From positions 248,001 through 312,000 of the forward strand of contig CAWFYK010000003.1 of assembly GCA_963820035.1 (NCBI GenBank): a stretch of DNA of 64,000 nt, given 5' to 3'. The translations under genes were made by a program, and so were the position numbers. The DNA comes from JAWWPG01 sp963820035. GTDB taxonomy: Bacteria > Actinomycetota > Actinomycetes > Propionibacteriales > Nocardioidaceae. Position 1 is the first letter of the stretch; every line of letters begins with the position of its first letter. Positions 28,779 to 37,818 of the stretch are shown here, piece by piece. The notes below the pieces were generated by a model, which saw only the letters and a list, made by a program, of their open reading frames with translations, ran no database searches and had not been told where the DNA came from.

Positions 28779-31645
28779 TTGCCCTCACCGCCGGCCGTAG
28801 CACTCGCCACCCGGTACGCCGAACGCTTCGGCGTGACGTGGCGCATCATGAACTCCGGGCGGCGCTGGCCGTCGGGGCCAGGTCCGGGGCGGGTCATCGC
28901 CAGCCACCGGCGGTAGACCTCGCGGGACTTGTTGACGTCGACCTCGACGTCGCCGTACAGGTCGCCTTCACGAGCCTTCTCGATGCGTACCTTCTGGTGC
29001 CAGCAGTGCATGCCCGAGACCGGATCGGGCTGGACCGGGAAGGTGAGGTTCTGGTGCACCCCTGGGTCGTCCCAGTAGATCCGCTCGGAATCGGGGTCGT
29101 CACTCTTGAAGGGCTTGATCCCCTCCTTGTAGCGAAGCTTCCAGATCCCGGCGTCGGACCGGTGCAGGTCGACCTTTCCCATCACCCATCGGCTGCCCGG
29201 GTGGCCGTCCTGCATCCACCGGCCCATGTGGTGCGAGAGGCCGACCACACCGGGGCGGATCGCCTCCGTGGACCAGACCCGGACGACGAAGTGGCCGATA
29301 TCGGTCGTCACCCGCGCCAGGTCGCCGGTGGTCAGGCCCATCTGCTCGGCGTCGTCATGGTTGAACCACAGCGGATGGGTGTTGGAGATCTCGTTGAGGT
29401 ACTTCGCGTTGCCCGACCGGGTGTGGATCATCGTGGGCAGCCGGAAGTTCGGCATCAGCACGAACTCGTCGTTCGTGCGGTCAATCTTGCGCGCCGAGAC
29501 GTGCGACTCGATGAAGCCCGGGGTCGCCTGCTCCGGCCACCCCCAATCGGCCAGCGTCGTGGAGTAGAGCTCGAGCTTGCGCGACGGGGAAAGCCAGCCG
29601 GCGGTCCGCGTGCCGTCCTCGTGCTCGATGCCCACGGCACCGGCCTCGCCGACCAGCGGCGGTGCGGTCTCCATCGTGACCGGCTTGCGCAGCACGCCGT
29701 TCTCGTCGGGGACCGCTCCGTCCAGCTCGGCCTCGGTCAGCGGCCGTTCGTCGAGCCGGTAGACGTCCTTGGCGACCTCGAACACGCCGTACTTGCGCAT
29801 GTACGCCAGCGGCGTAAGGCCCTGCTCCTCGGCCGCCTTGGGCAGACCGGGCACGCTGTTGGCGAAGAGGATCTCGTAGTACTCGTCCTGGGTCATCTTC
29901 TCGCCCGGACGGTCCTTGGACTCGAAGTGCTTGCGGATTCCGAGCGACCCGTCGGGGTCGATCTTCCAGGAGAGGTCGAACCAGAACTCGTTCTCCTCCC
30001 ACACCTCGCCGGGGTTGGTGTCGCGGGAGTCCTGGAAGGGCATGCCGCGCTGCTCCATCGCGACCCGCTTGACCGGCTGCCGGAAGGCGAGCCACTTCGA
30101 CGCGTGCGTCTCGAACGACATCGTGTCGTGGCGTTCGGAGGCGTGGCCCATGGGCAGCACGTAGTCGGCGAACGTGGCCGACTCGCTCCAGGTCGGGGTC
30201 AGCGCAACGTGCAGCCCCATCTTGCTCTCGTCCTTGAGCACGTCGATCCAGGTGAACCCGTCGGGGTTGACCCACAGCGGGTTGTAGACCCGGCTGAAGT
30301 AGACCTCCAGCTTGCCACGGCCGTCCTTGAGCAGGTGCGGCAGCAGGATCGACATCTCGTTGGTGGTGAGTGGATACTCCGGTGGCCAGAGCTTCTCGCT
30401 CCAGATGTCGTTTGCCTCCGGCATGTCGGGGAAGTGGGCGATGAACTTGTCCCAGCCGTTCGGATGGGTACCGCCCTCGGTGCCGACGCTGCCGGTGAGC
30501 ACGTTGAGGAAGAAGAGGCTGCGGGTGATCTGCCAGCCACCCAGGTTGCCCGCGGCGGCCGAGCGCCAGGTGTGCGTGGCGAGCGCGCTGCCCGCCTCGG
30601 CCACGATGCGCGCCAGTTCCTCGATCTGCTCGACGGGCACGTGGGCTTCTTCGGCGGCGAACTCGAAGGTGTAGTGGGCGTAGTCCTCGCTCAGCCGGTA
30701 CAGGAAGACCTCGAAGTCCTTCGGTGCGTCTGGGTGGAGGCGCTCGAGGTAGACGTCCCAGTTCACCCAGCGCCTCATGTACTCCTTGTCGATCTTGCGG
30801 GTGCGCAACAGGTAGGACGCGACCGACAGGAAGATTGCACCCTCGCTGCCTGGCCACGGGGAGATCCACAGGTCCGCGTGCGAGGCGGTGTTGGAGAGCC
30901 GCAGGTCCAGGACGACCAGCTTGGCGCCGTTCTGCTTGGCCTCCATGATCCGCTGGGCGTGCGGATTGAAATAGTGCCCGGTCTCTAGGTGGCTGGAGAG
31001 CAGCAGCATCGCCTTTGCGTTGGCGTAGTCAGGCGACGGGCGGTCATAGCCCATCCAGTGCGTGTAGCCGCTCCGGCCGCCGGAGGAGCAGACATTGGTG
31101 TGGCTGTTGTGCCCGTCGACGCCCCAGGCCTGTAGGACGCGCTCGGCGAAGCCGTCTTCTCCGGGACGACCGACGTGGTACATCACCTCGTCCTTGCGGT
31201 CTTCGACGATGGCTTTGCGGATCCGGCCGGCGATGTCCGCGACCGCCTCCTCCCAGGTGACCCTCTCGAACCGTCCCGAGCCCCGCTCGCCCACTCGCTT
31301 GAGCGGGTACAGGATCCGCTCGGGGTCGTGAACCTGGTTGATCGTGGCCGGGCCCTTCGCGCAGTTCCGGCCGCGCGAGCCCGGGTGGGCCGGATTGCCC
31401 TCGAACTTCTTGATCGAGAGGTCCTCGTGGTCCACGTAGGCCAGCAAGCCGCACGAGGACTCGCAGTTAAAGCAGATGGTGGGGATCAGCGAGTAGGTGT
31501 GCGGAACCTTGCGCGGGTGCGCCTTGGCGTCGTACTCGACGTGGTGGTCCCAGTCCTCGACCGGCGGGTAGTTGCGGAGGTTCTCATGGCTGCGCGCGCC
31601 GGGCAGGTTCACGGGGTTCACGGGTGCTCCGTTCGTGGCGGTCAT
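28775..31645 (-). CDS. Molybdopterin oxidoreductase catalytic subunit (SoeA/PsrA-like)
   Basis: 956 residues. The N-terminal [4Fe-4S] ligands are C58-x2-C61-x3-C65-x29-C95. A probable Mo-ligand Cys is C186 (SHTNVCSSGG). The MGD-binding domains continue to a C-terminal domain with FRLPTMIHTRSGN and GRWMQDGHPG. The length is close to sulfite-oxidising SoeA and PsrA/PhsA relatives. No twin-arginine signal is visible, which favours a cytoplasmic SoeA-like sulfite dehydrogenase over exported polysulfide or thiosulfate reductases. Neighbouring TusA, DsrE2, SQR and rhodaneses support sulfur chemistry. The exact substrate is inferred. Confidence 0.85.
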   Translation of the reverse strand: MTATNGAPVNPVNLPGARSHENLRNYPPVEDWDHHVEYDAKAHPRKVPHTYSLIPTICFNCESSCGLLAYVDHEDLSIKKFEGNPAHPGSRGRNCAKGPATINQVHDPERILYPLKRVGERGSGRFERVTWEEAVADIAGRIRKAIVEDRKDEVMYHVGRPGEDGFAERVLQAWGVDGHNSHTNVCSSGGRSGYTHWMGYDRPSPDYANAKAMLLLSSHLETGHYFNPHAQRIMEAKQNGAKLVVLDLRLSNTASHADLWISPWPGSEGAIFLSVASYLLRTRKIDKEYMRRWVNWDVYLERLHPDAPKDFEVFLYRLSEDYAHYTFEFAAEEAHVPVEQIEELARIVAEAGSALATHTWRSAAAGNLGGWQITRSLFFLNVLTGSVGTEGGTHPNGWDKFIAHFPDMPEANDIWSEKLWPPEYPLTTNEMSILLPHLLKDGRGKLEVYFSRVYNPLWVNPDGFTWIDVLKDESKMGLHVALTPTWSESATFADYVLPMGHASERHDTMSFETHASKWLAFRQPVKRVAMEQRGMPFQDSRDTNPGEVWEENEFWFDLSWKIDPDGSLGIRKHFESKDRPGEKMTQDEYYEILFANSVPGLPKAAEEQGLTPLAYMRKYGVFEVAKDVYRLDERPLTEAELDGAVPDENGVLRKPVTMETAPPLVGEAGAVGIEHEDGTRTAGWLSPSRKLELYSTTLADWGWPEQATPGFIESHVSARKIDRTNDEFVLMPNFRLPTMIHTRSGNAKYLNEISNTHPLWFNHDDAEQMGLTTGDLARVTTDIGHFVVRVWSTEAIRPGVVGLSHHMGRWMQDGHPGSRWVMGKVDLHRSDAGIWKLRYKEGIKPFKSDDPDSERIYWDDPGVHQNLTFPVQPDPVSGMHCWHQKVRIEKAREGDLYGDVEVDVNKSREVYRRWLAMTRPGPGPDGQRRPEFMMRHVTPKRSAYRVASATAGGEGK

Positions 31646-33159
31646 GAGAGGGGCGGGTCCTGGCCGGCGCGGACGAAGACGCTCTCGTAGGCGACCAGCG
31701 CCGGCTGGACGGTCAGGCCCGCGAGCGCGAGCAGCACGACGGGCATCCCGCCCCAGGTGAGCGCGCCGAGGACAAGGGCAACTACCGCGGGTAGGACGGC
31801 GCCCATCCAGAACAGCCGGGAGTATCGACCGCTGGTGATGATGTGCGCGGCCACCGTTGCCTGCCGACTGGCGTGCCTACCGGCGTACTCGATGCCGAGC
31901 ATCATCAGGTGCAGAACCGTCGAGACCACGAAGGCCACGGTGATCAGCTGCCAGGCCTCGTCGGAGAGGTCCGCGAACAGGCCGACGACGGCCAGCGCTC
32001 CGCTACCGACCATCACGGCCTGAACGAGGAGGTGCCAGAACAGCAGCGGGGACTGCCACAGGTCGCGGCCCTCGGCCTGGCCGAACAGGAACGCCGTATA
32101 GCCGGCCATCAGTGCGCCGACCGGGATGGCGAGCCACGCCAGCAGGGTCATGAACCAGCCGACGTCAAGGGCCGCGGCCAGCAGCCACAGGACCGCTCCG
32201 CCCGAGAAGGCGGTGAGGACGTAGGCGCCGAGCACGAGCCACGAGGACCAGTTGGACTTCAAGAAGATGTACAGGAAGCGCTCGGGGCGCTTGAGGTCCC
32301 ACACCAGCAGCGCTCCGGTGGTAGCCGCGCCGAAGAGGCCCAGCAGCGGGGCCGCGTAGTCGCCGACGCCACCCAGCTCGATGCCCATCAGGTGGGCCAG
32401 GGCGGCCAGCGCGAGGGCGCCCGCACCGACGCCCTTGGTCCACAGGTAGGTGACGACCTTCCAGCCCCACGGCCGCGGGTGGGCGGTGTTGAGGGTGGTG
32501 CGGGCGTTCGTGACGGGGTCGCGGTTCAGGTCGCCTGCGTTTTCCCGTCGCTGCGCGTCGGGCTTCGCCCAGATGTAGGTGTCGTCCACGGGGGCGGCCA
32601 GCGGGTCGAGGACGGCCCTGTCGGCGCCGAGGTAGAAGACGTTGGGACCGGTGTTCTGCTCCGGTGAGCGCACCGCCGTCTCCTGGGTGCTGACCAGCTT
32701 GGCGATGCCGCTGGTCGGGTCGTCGAGATCGCCGACCCAGATGGAGTGGGTCGGGCAGACCACGACGCAGGCGGGCTCGAGGTCCTCGTCGACCCGGTGC
32801 GCGCAGAGGTTACATTTCGCCGCGGTGTGGGTGTCCGCGTCGATGTAGATGGCGTCGTACGGACACGCCTGCATGCACGACTTGCAGCCGATGCACCGCT
32901 CGTTGTCGAAGTCGACGATGCCGTCCTCACGCTTGAAGAGCGCCTGGGTGGGGCAGATCTTGATGCACGGCGCGTCGGTGCAGTGGTTGCAGCGCATCAC
33001 CCCGAACGAGCGGGTGGTGTCGGGGAACGACCCGGTATCGACGTACTTCACCCAAGTGCGAAATTGGCCGACGGGGACCTCGTGCTCGGTCTTGCAGGCG
33101 ACCGTGCAGGCATGGCAGCCGATGCAGGTGCGTTGGTCGATCGCGAAGCCGTATTGCAC
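31642..33159 (-). CDS. Fused four-cluster ferredoxin and NrfD/PsrC membrane subunit
   Basis: 505 residues combining two usually separate subunits. Residues 1-200 carry sixteen Cys in four groups (CIGCHACTVAC; CNHCTDAPCIKIC; CIGCKSCMQAC; CNLCAHR plus ACVVVC) for four [4Fe-4S] clusters. Residues 230-500 form about eight membrane helices of the NrfD/PsrC type that exchange electrons with quinone. So it is an electron-transfer subunit and membrane anchor in one chain. Its stop overlaps the catalytic-subunit ATG (ATGA). A fusion of SoeB-like and SoeC-like parts is the simplest description. Confidence 0.88.
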   Translation of the reverse strand: MQYGFAIDQRTCIGCHACTVACKTEHEVPVGQFRTWVKYVDTGSFPDTTRSFGVMRCNHCTDAPCIKICPTQALFKREDGIVDFDNERCIGCKSCMQACPYDAIYIDADTHTAAKCNLCAHRVDEDLEPACVVVCPTHSIWVGDLDDPTSGIAKLVSTQETAVRSPEQNTGPNVFYLGADRAVLDPLAAPVDDTYIWAKPDAQRRENAGDLNRDPVTNARTTLNTAHPRPWGWKVVTYLWTKGVGAGALALAALAHLMGIELGGVGDYAAPLLGLFGAATTGALLVWDLKRPERFLYIFLKSNWSSWLVLGAYVLTAFSGGAVLWLLAAALDVGWFMTLLAWLAIPVGALMAGYTAFLFGQAEGRDLWQSPLLFWHLLVQAVMVGSGALAVVGLFADLSDEAWQLITVAFVVSTVLHLMMLGIEYAGRHASRQATVAAHIITSGRYSRLFWMGAVLPAVVALVLGALTWGGMPVVLLALAGLTVQPALVAYESVFVRAGQDPPLS

Positions 33160-33166
33160 GGCAGGC

Positions 33167-33400
33167 TCACTTCTTCCGGATGACGTAACGGAAGATCCCG
33201 TCCGCGCTACTGCTCTCTACCAGCTCGTTGCCCGTGTCCTTGGCCCACGACGGGATGTCGCTCTTCGAACCGCCGTCGGTGGCCTCGACGACCATCACCT
33301 GGCCTGGCTCGATCTTCTTGATGCCTCGAGAGGCCAGCAGCACAGGCATCGGACACTTCTGGCCCTTGGCATCGATAGTGAGGTCGACCGTGTAGTCCAT
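33167..33400 (-). CDS. TusA/SirA-family sulfur carrier
   Basis: A 77-residue protein with the TusA hallmark C16-PMP near the N-terminus (DAKGQKCPMPVL) and the IEPGQVMVVEATD core. TusA proteins carry sulfane sulfur as a Cys persulfide. Lies 7 bases upstream of the FeS/NrfD gene and 27 bases after dsrE2. In sulfur oxidisers TusA and DsrE2 commonly pass sulfur toward cytoplasmic oxidation, which fits here. Confidence 0.92.
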   Translation of the reverse strand: MDYTVDLTIDAKGQKCPMPVLLASRGIKKIEPGQVMVVEATDGGSKSDIPSWAKDTGNELVESSSADGIFRYVIRKK

Positions 33401-33427
33401 GACTGGCTCCTTGACAGTGGTGAGAGG

Positions 33428-33919
33428 TCAGATGAAGAGGTTGATCTGAGACTTGCTCATCGCCGAAAGCGCCGATGCGGCACCCACGGGCTCGCCGACC
33501 CCGTCGATCAGCTGGTCGCGTCGGAGTCCGAGAAGCTCCATCGTCATCTCGCAGGGCCAGAGGTTGACGTCGAGCTCGAGGCACATCTCGATGAGCTCCT
33601 TGGGACTGGCGACTTTCTGGTCCGTGGCCAGCTTCTTCATCATCCAGGCTCCGGCGCCGGCCATGTTGAGCTTCGAGAGCTTCATGTGGCTGATTCCCGG
33701 CCGGTTCATCCCGGCGAGGGCCTTGGTCATCGCGTTGGTGCCAGTGACCCGAACGTCGTCTCGGACGAGGGGGAACAGTCCCCAGAAGGTGAAGAAGATC
33801 GTGGTCTGCATGCCGTAGGCGGCACCCGTCGACCCCAGGATCAGGGTGGGCCACATCTTGTCGAGATCGCCGCTCCAGGCCACGATCGTCATGCTCTCGG
33901 GTACGTCGCTCTCCGACAT
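33428..33919 (-). CDS. DsrE2-family sulfurtransferase
   Basis: A 163-residue DsrE/F/H-like protein of the DsrE2 type. TIVAWSGDLDKMWPTLILGSTGAA forms the first strand and helix, TTIFFTFWGLFPL is a hydrophobic segment usual in this subgroup, and LWPCEMTMELLGL carries the conserved Cys. Such proteins exchange sulfane sulfur with TusA, the next gene. First gene of the minus-strand operon, divergent from the rhodanese-MBL gene. Confidence 0.85.
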   Translation of the reverse strand: MSESDVPESMTIVAWSGDLDKMWPTLILGSTGAAYGMQTTIFFTFWGLFPLVRDDVRVTGTNAMTKALAGMNRPGISHMKLSKLNMAGAGAWMMKKLATDQKVASPKELIEMCLELDVNLWPCEMTMELLGLRRDQLIDGVGEPVGAASALSAMSKSQINLFI

Positions 33920-33980
33920 CGACGGCAGCCCCTTTCATCGAAGGAACGTTTGCACGCTGTGACCCTGGACACTACATTCG

Positions 33981-33993
33981 ATATTGCGCATAT
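33981..33993. promoter_or_regulatory. Candidate operator in the divergent sulfur promoter region
   Basis: ATAT-TGCGC-ATAT is an AT-rich dyad in otherwise GC-rich DNA between the divergent dsrE2 operon (start 33919) and the rhodanese-MBL gene (start 34028). AT-rich inverted repeats are bound by BigR/SqrR-type ArsR regulators, and an ArsR gene is at the end of the plus-strand operon. The pairing is inference. Confidence 0.4.
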
Positions 33994-34027
33994 AACAAGG
34001 CCTGCCGTAGAAGTCGTAGGAGAACAC

Positions 34028-35164
34028 GTGGCACAGACCATCACCCCACACGAGCTGTTCCAAGACATGGCTGGGGGACGCATCAGCGAGATCCTCGACG
34101 TCCGCAACGTCGACGAGTTCGAGGCGGCCCCGATCGAGGGCCCGCGACCGGTAGTGACCCGCAACGTGCCGGTCTACCGCGTGTTCGAGGAGCTCGACGA
34201 GGAGTCCGCACGCACGCTCGAGGACGCTGTGGTGATCTGCGGCCAGGGCAACGGCTCGGAGCTCGTCGCCGAGGAGTTCGAGCAGCGCGGCAAGACGGTT
34301 CGCTCGCTCGAGGGCGGCACCGACGCCTGGAACCGGCTGCTCGTGCCGTTCGAGATCACCCGTCTGCCCGCCCCGGTTCGGGTGTGGCAGTTCCAACGCC
34401 CCGCCAAGGCATGCCTGTCGTACGTCGTCGGCGTCCCCGGCGGGTGCTGCATCATCGTCGACCCCACCCGGCAGCCGCAACCTTACCTGGACCTTGTGGC
34501 CGAGCACGGCATGACCGTGTCCCACGTGGTCGACACCCACGTGCACGCCGACCACATCAGCGGCGGACCCGCCCTGTCCGCCGCGCTGAGCGTCGAATAC
34601 CACCTCCCACCCGAGGACTGCGGCGGCATCGTCCCCTTCCCCAACTGGCCGCTGAAAGACGGCGACGTCCTGGATCTCGGTCCGGCCGAGGTACGGGTGA
34701 TGAGCATGCACCTGCCAGGGCACACCCCCGGCACGATCGCTCTGCTGGTCAGCGACGCGGTTCTCCTGGTCGGCGACACCGTCTTCGTGCGCGGGCTGGG
34801 CCGTCCGGACCTCACCGGGCAGGCCGAGGAGCTCGCACGGGACCTGTTCCGCAGCGTGCACGAACGCCTCCGGCCGCTGGATCCGCGGACGATCGTCGCG
34901 CCAGCACACTGGTCGAGCGCGGCGGAGATCAACGACGAGGGCCTTGTGGTCACCACGCTGGAGGACGTGTTCACCGCGACCCTGCTCAACGAGCAGGCGA
35001 TGGAGAAGTTCGTCGAGGAGATCGTGACGTCACTTCCGGCGGCACCGGACTCCTACGACACGATTCGGCTCGTCAACGCCGGAAAGGTGTCCCCACCAGA
35101 GGACGAGATCGACGTTCTCGACGTCGGCCGCAACCGGTGCGCCGCCTCGACCTCGCTGGCCTGA
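34028..35164 (+). CDS. Rhodanese-MBL fusion (persulfide dioxygenase-like)
   Basis: 378 residues: an N-terminal rhodanese domain (1-110) with Cys71 in VVICGQGNGS, then an MBL domain with a full canonical metal set, H171-x-H173-x-D175-H176, H232 in PGHTPG, and D250 in LLVGDTVF. This is the arrangement expected of ETHE1-type persulfide dioxygenases fused to a sulfurtransferase, which oxidise persulfide to sulfite. The GTG at 34028 has a GTAGGAG site. The much longer open frame upstream is antisense of the dsrE2 operon. Begins a plus-strand operon with two DUF202 proteins and ArsR. Confidence 0.88.
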   Translation: MAQTITPHELFQDMAGGRISEILDVRNVDEFEAAPIEGPRPVVTRNVPVYRVFEELDEESARTLEDAVVICGQGNGSELVAEEFEQRGKTVRSLEGGTDAWNRLLVPFEITRLPAPVRVWQFQRPAKACLSYVVGVPGGCCIIVDPTRQPQPYLDLVAEHGMTVSHVVDTHVHADHISGGPALSAALSVEYHLPPEDCGGIVPFPNWPLKDGDVLDLGPAEVRVMSMHLPGHTPGTIALLVSDAVLLVGDTVFVRGLGRPDLTGQAEELARDLFRSVHERLRPLDPRTIVAPAHWSSAAEINDEGLVVTTLEDVFTATLLNEQAMEKFVEEIVTSLPAAPDSYDTIRLVNAGKVSPPEDEIDVLDVGRNRCAASTSLA

Positions 35165-35168
35165 GCCG

Positions 35169-35549
35169 ATGCCCCCCTCCCCCGATCGCTCCGAGCACAC
35201 CCCGCTGCACGGGGTCGACGAGGCGCCCGACTATCGCTTCACGCTCGCCAACGAGCGGACGTTCCTCGCCTGGGTGCGCACTGCCCTCGCGATGATGGCG
35301 GCTGGCGTGGCGGTGGTGCAGTTCATCCCGGGGCTGGACGTCATCCGTCACGCCCTCGGAATCCTGCTGATCACTCTGGGCGGCCTCCTCGCCGGTGTGT
35401 CCTACACACACTGGCAGCGCAACGAGCGGGCGATGCGACTCGGGGAGCAGCTTCCCCGCTCACCGATCCCGCTGCTGGTCGCGGGCGTGCTGTCCGTGAC
35501 CGCCGTTGTGGCCCTTGTGCTCACCGTGGTCGACCTGGTCGTGAGCTGA
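35169..35549 (+). CDS. DUF202 (YidH-like) membrane protein
   Basis: A 126-residue protein with the DUF202 signature LANERTFLAWVRTALAMMAAG followed by three membrane helices. It lies 4 bases after the persulfide dioxygenase-like gene. The function of DUF202 is unknown; repeated co-occurrence with sulfur genes here is notable. Confidence 0.85.
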   Translation: MPPSPDRSEHTPLHGVDEAPDYRFTLANERTFLAWVRTALAMMAAGVAVVQFIPGLDVIRHALGILLITLGGLLAGVSYTHWQRNERAMRLGEQLPRSPIPLLVAGVLSVTAVVALVLTVVDLVVS

Positions 35550-35554
35550 TCTCC

Positions 35555-35860
35555 GTGGACTCTGGCCTCCAAGCCGAACGGACAGCGATGGCATGGCAGC
35601 GCACCGCGCTGGGGATCGGAGGCGTGTCTGCGCTGCTGCTTCACCACGCCGATGGAGCGATCCTTCCCTCACTGCCCGGCATAGCCGGACTCCTTTGGGC
35701 CCTCGGACTGATCCTGGTGGTCGAGGCACGCTACGTCCGCAACAGCCGTCACGGCAAGGCCGGGAACTCCCCGATGGGGCGGGTAATGGTCCGCACGGTC
35801 GCCGGCGGGACAGTACTCCTCGCCCTTGCGACAATGCTCTCGATCGTCGTGGCGCGCTGA
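35555..35860 (+). CDS. Second DUF202 membrane protein
   Basis: A 101-residue relative of the preceding gene with the same core (LQAERTAMAWQRTALGIGG) and three helices. GTG start 5 bases after the previous stop, so it is in the same operon. Paired DUF202 genes may form a hetero-oligomer, which is inference. Confidence 0.82.
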   Translation: MDSGLQAERTAMAWQRTALGIGGVSALLLHHADGAILPSLPGIAGLLWALGLILVVEARYVRNSRHGKAGNSPMGRVMVRTVAGGTVLLALATMLSIVVAR

Positions 35861-35906
35861 ACCTACAATCAGATCCCCGCACGATGCGGACGGAAGGCGG
35901 GAGCAC

Positions 35907-36242
35907 GTGGACAGACAGGTCGAGGCTGAGCTGCAGGAGCTGCACGCCCGCGTCTGCAAGGCGATCGCCGACCCCAAGCGACTGCTCATCATCAACGAAC
36001 TCCGCGACCGTGACCTCAGCGTCGGCGAGCTGTGCGAGGCACTTGAGCTCAGCCAGTCCAACGCAAGCCAGCACCTCGCGATCCTGCGCGAGCGCGGCGT
36101 GGTTTCCACCCGGCGCCAAGGAACCAGCGTTATCTACTCCCTGCGCGGCAAGAAGGTCCTCCAGGCAGTCGACCTGCTCCGCCAGTTCCTCGCCGAGGAC
36201 CTCGCCGACCGTGGCCGCCTCGGCGACGTGATCTCGAGCTGA
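35907..36242 (+). CDS. ArsR/SmtB family regulator
   Basis: A 111-residue winged-helix repressor (ADPKRLLIINELRDRDLSVG, LCEALELSQSNASQHLAILR, RRQGTSVIYSL). It has two Cys, C17 and C43. C43 is at the position of a redox Cys in BigR/SqrR-like persulfide sensors, but the second conserved Cys near the C-terminus is absent, so the sensing mechanism is open. GTG start. Last gene of the rhodanese-MBL operon and probably its sulfur-responsive regulator. Confidence 0.85.
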   Translation: MDRQVEAELQELHARVCKAIADPKRLLIINELRDRDLSVGELCEALELSQSNASQHLAILRERGVVSTRRQGTSVIYSLRGKKVLQAVDLLRQFLAEDLADRGRLGDVISS

Positions 36243-36281
36243 CCCCCGCCCGGCCGGCCGCAGCTCTGCGCCGGAGGCTGA

Positions 36282-36952
36282 GAATTCACGCCCGCGAACT
36301 CCGCCGGCCCCGGGGCACCCGACCTCTCCGTCCCCGGGATCGCCGATCCGGCCGAGCTGCGCCGCCGGATCGACGCAGGCGAGTGGGTGGTGGACCTAAG
36401 GACGAGGTCCGCGTTCGCCATCGGTCACCTGCACGGCACCGTCAACTTCGGCATCGACGGGCAGTTCATCACCTACCTCGGCTGGATCCTGCCCTACGAC
36501 GCCACCATCACTCTGCTCGGCGAGACGCCCGAGCAGGTCGCCGAAGCCCAGCGCGACATGGTCCGCATCGGCATGGAACCCGCCGCAATGGCGAGCGGCA
36601 AGCCCGAGGAATGGGACGACGGCGCCCCACTCGGGTCGTTCCCAATCGCGGACTTCGACGCCCTGGCGGCCGGGCTCAAGGACTACCCGAAGCCGCTGAC
36701 CGGGTCGTCCTGGACGTCCGTCGTGGCTCGGAGTTCGACGCGGGCCACATCGACGGGGCCGTCAACCTGCCGATCCACACCGTGCTCTCGCACCTCGACT
36801 CGATCCCGCACAAGAAACTGTGGGTGCATTGCGCCGCCGGCTACCGGGCGAGCGTGGTGGCCTCCATCCTCGCGGCCCGCGGCCACGACGTCGTCGCGGT
36901 CGACGACTCGTTCGACGAGAACGCCGCCAAGGCCGGCCTCCCCGTCGTCTGA
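36282..36952 (+). pseudogene. MBL-rhodanese protein, rhodanese part only, frameshifted
   Basis: Matches the C-terminal half of the 24484 protein: APDLSVPGIADPAELRRRID, GEWVVDLRTRSAFAIGHLHG, then ILPYDATITLLGETPEQVAE. After a frameshift near 36700 it continues DRVVLDVRRGSEFDAGHIDG, with the Cys loop WVHCAAGYRAS, to a stop. No MBL domain precedes it. A fragment matching the missing middle of such a gene lies downstream at 38928. Confidence 0.75.
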
Positions 36953-37001
36953 CCAACCCTTCCCCTTCCTCACCGCACCGCCGAGGTAGGAGCGACCCTT
37001 C

Positions 37002-37376
37002 GTGCCCACCTCCGCTTCAGAGCCACGTCGGCTCGACGCGCGGATCCCGCAAGCACGCCTGTCCTCCGACGAAGCACTCCGCGTGCTCGACGTCCGCACT
37101 CCAGCTGAGTTCGAGACCGCGCACATCCCGGGTCCTACAACGTCCCCCTCGACACGCTCCCGAGCGAGCACCGCGCTTTGCCGCCACCTCGAGACGGACA
37201 TGGTCCGTCTGCCTGTCCCGGGGGGGCGACCGCGGTCGCCAGACCTGGGCGCTGGAACGCCAGGTACGGCTGCTTGCTTGCGGCCTCGTGACAACCAGCG
37301 TCGTTGGCAGGGTGGCAGCCCCACAGCTGAAGTGGGTGGCCGCGGCAATCGGCGCGGACGGGCGGGTGTGGGTTAA
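37002..37376 (+). pseudogene. Rhodanese-DUF2892 (YgaP-like) protein, multiply frameshifted
   Basis: From a GTG at 37002: RLSSDEALRVLDVRTPAEFE and THIPG-like sequence, then in other frames NVPLDTLPSEH and finally RGRQTWALERQVRLLACGLV, APQLKWVAAAIGA, the DUF2892 helices. The catalytic Cys region is lost. A decayed membrane-anchored sulfurtransferase. Confidence 0.65.
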
Positions 37377-37469
37377 CGAGCAGAGTCCCCTGCACGGCCT
37401 ATCCGACAGTCGTAGTGGAGGCCGGTGTGTTTTGAACGTACGCGCGTTGCGCTGGATGTGCGCGCACGG

Positions 37470-37700
37470 TCGACGTGGCGACCGCAATCGACACGGAGTC
37501 CGGGAGGTGTTCAAGCAGCAATACGGTCCCTGCCGGTGAGATGGCCCTGGACTGGGTCAAAGATCTGCCCGGGTCGGTCGCGGTGACCTACGAGGCCGGC
37601 CCGACCGGGTTCGGTCTGTGCCGTTCGCTGTCTGGGCCGGGATCTGGTTTGCAGGCTGCCCCTGTGCGACGACTACGTCTACTACGGGGGCAGGGCCTGG
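37470..37700 (+). pseudogene. IS110-family transposase remnant
   Basis: ALDWVKDLPGSVAVTYEAGP followed by TGFGLCR is the typical RuvC-like N-terminal stretch of IS110-family transposases. The frame is then broken and the rest of the element is missing. Could have mediated rearrangements nearby. Confidence 0.55.
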
Positions 37701-37818
37701 GCTGACAAGCGAGCAATGAATGCGATGGATCCACTCGACGAATCCAGCACCCAGGCCGCCTACGAGGCTGACTGTGAAGCGGTCGACCTCGCTGCCCTTT
37801 CACAGGAGAATCTTCGAG

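Noticed and set aside
28838..30988. A 716-residue plus-strand open frame
   Set aside because: It is the antisense of the molybdoenzyme gene, which has clear domains; the antisense frame is low complexity and has no motif.
32849..34027. An N-terminal extension of the rhodanese-MBL protein
   Set aside because: The extension is antisense to the FeS/NrfD, TusA and DsrE2 genes; a GTG with a good ribosome site at 34028 is the real start.
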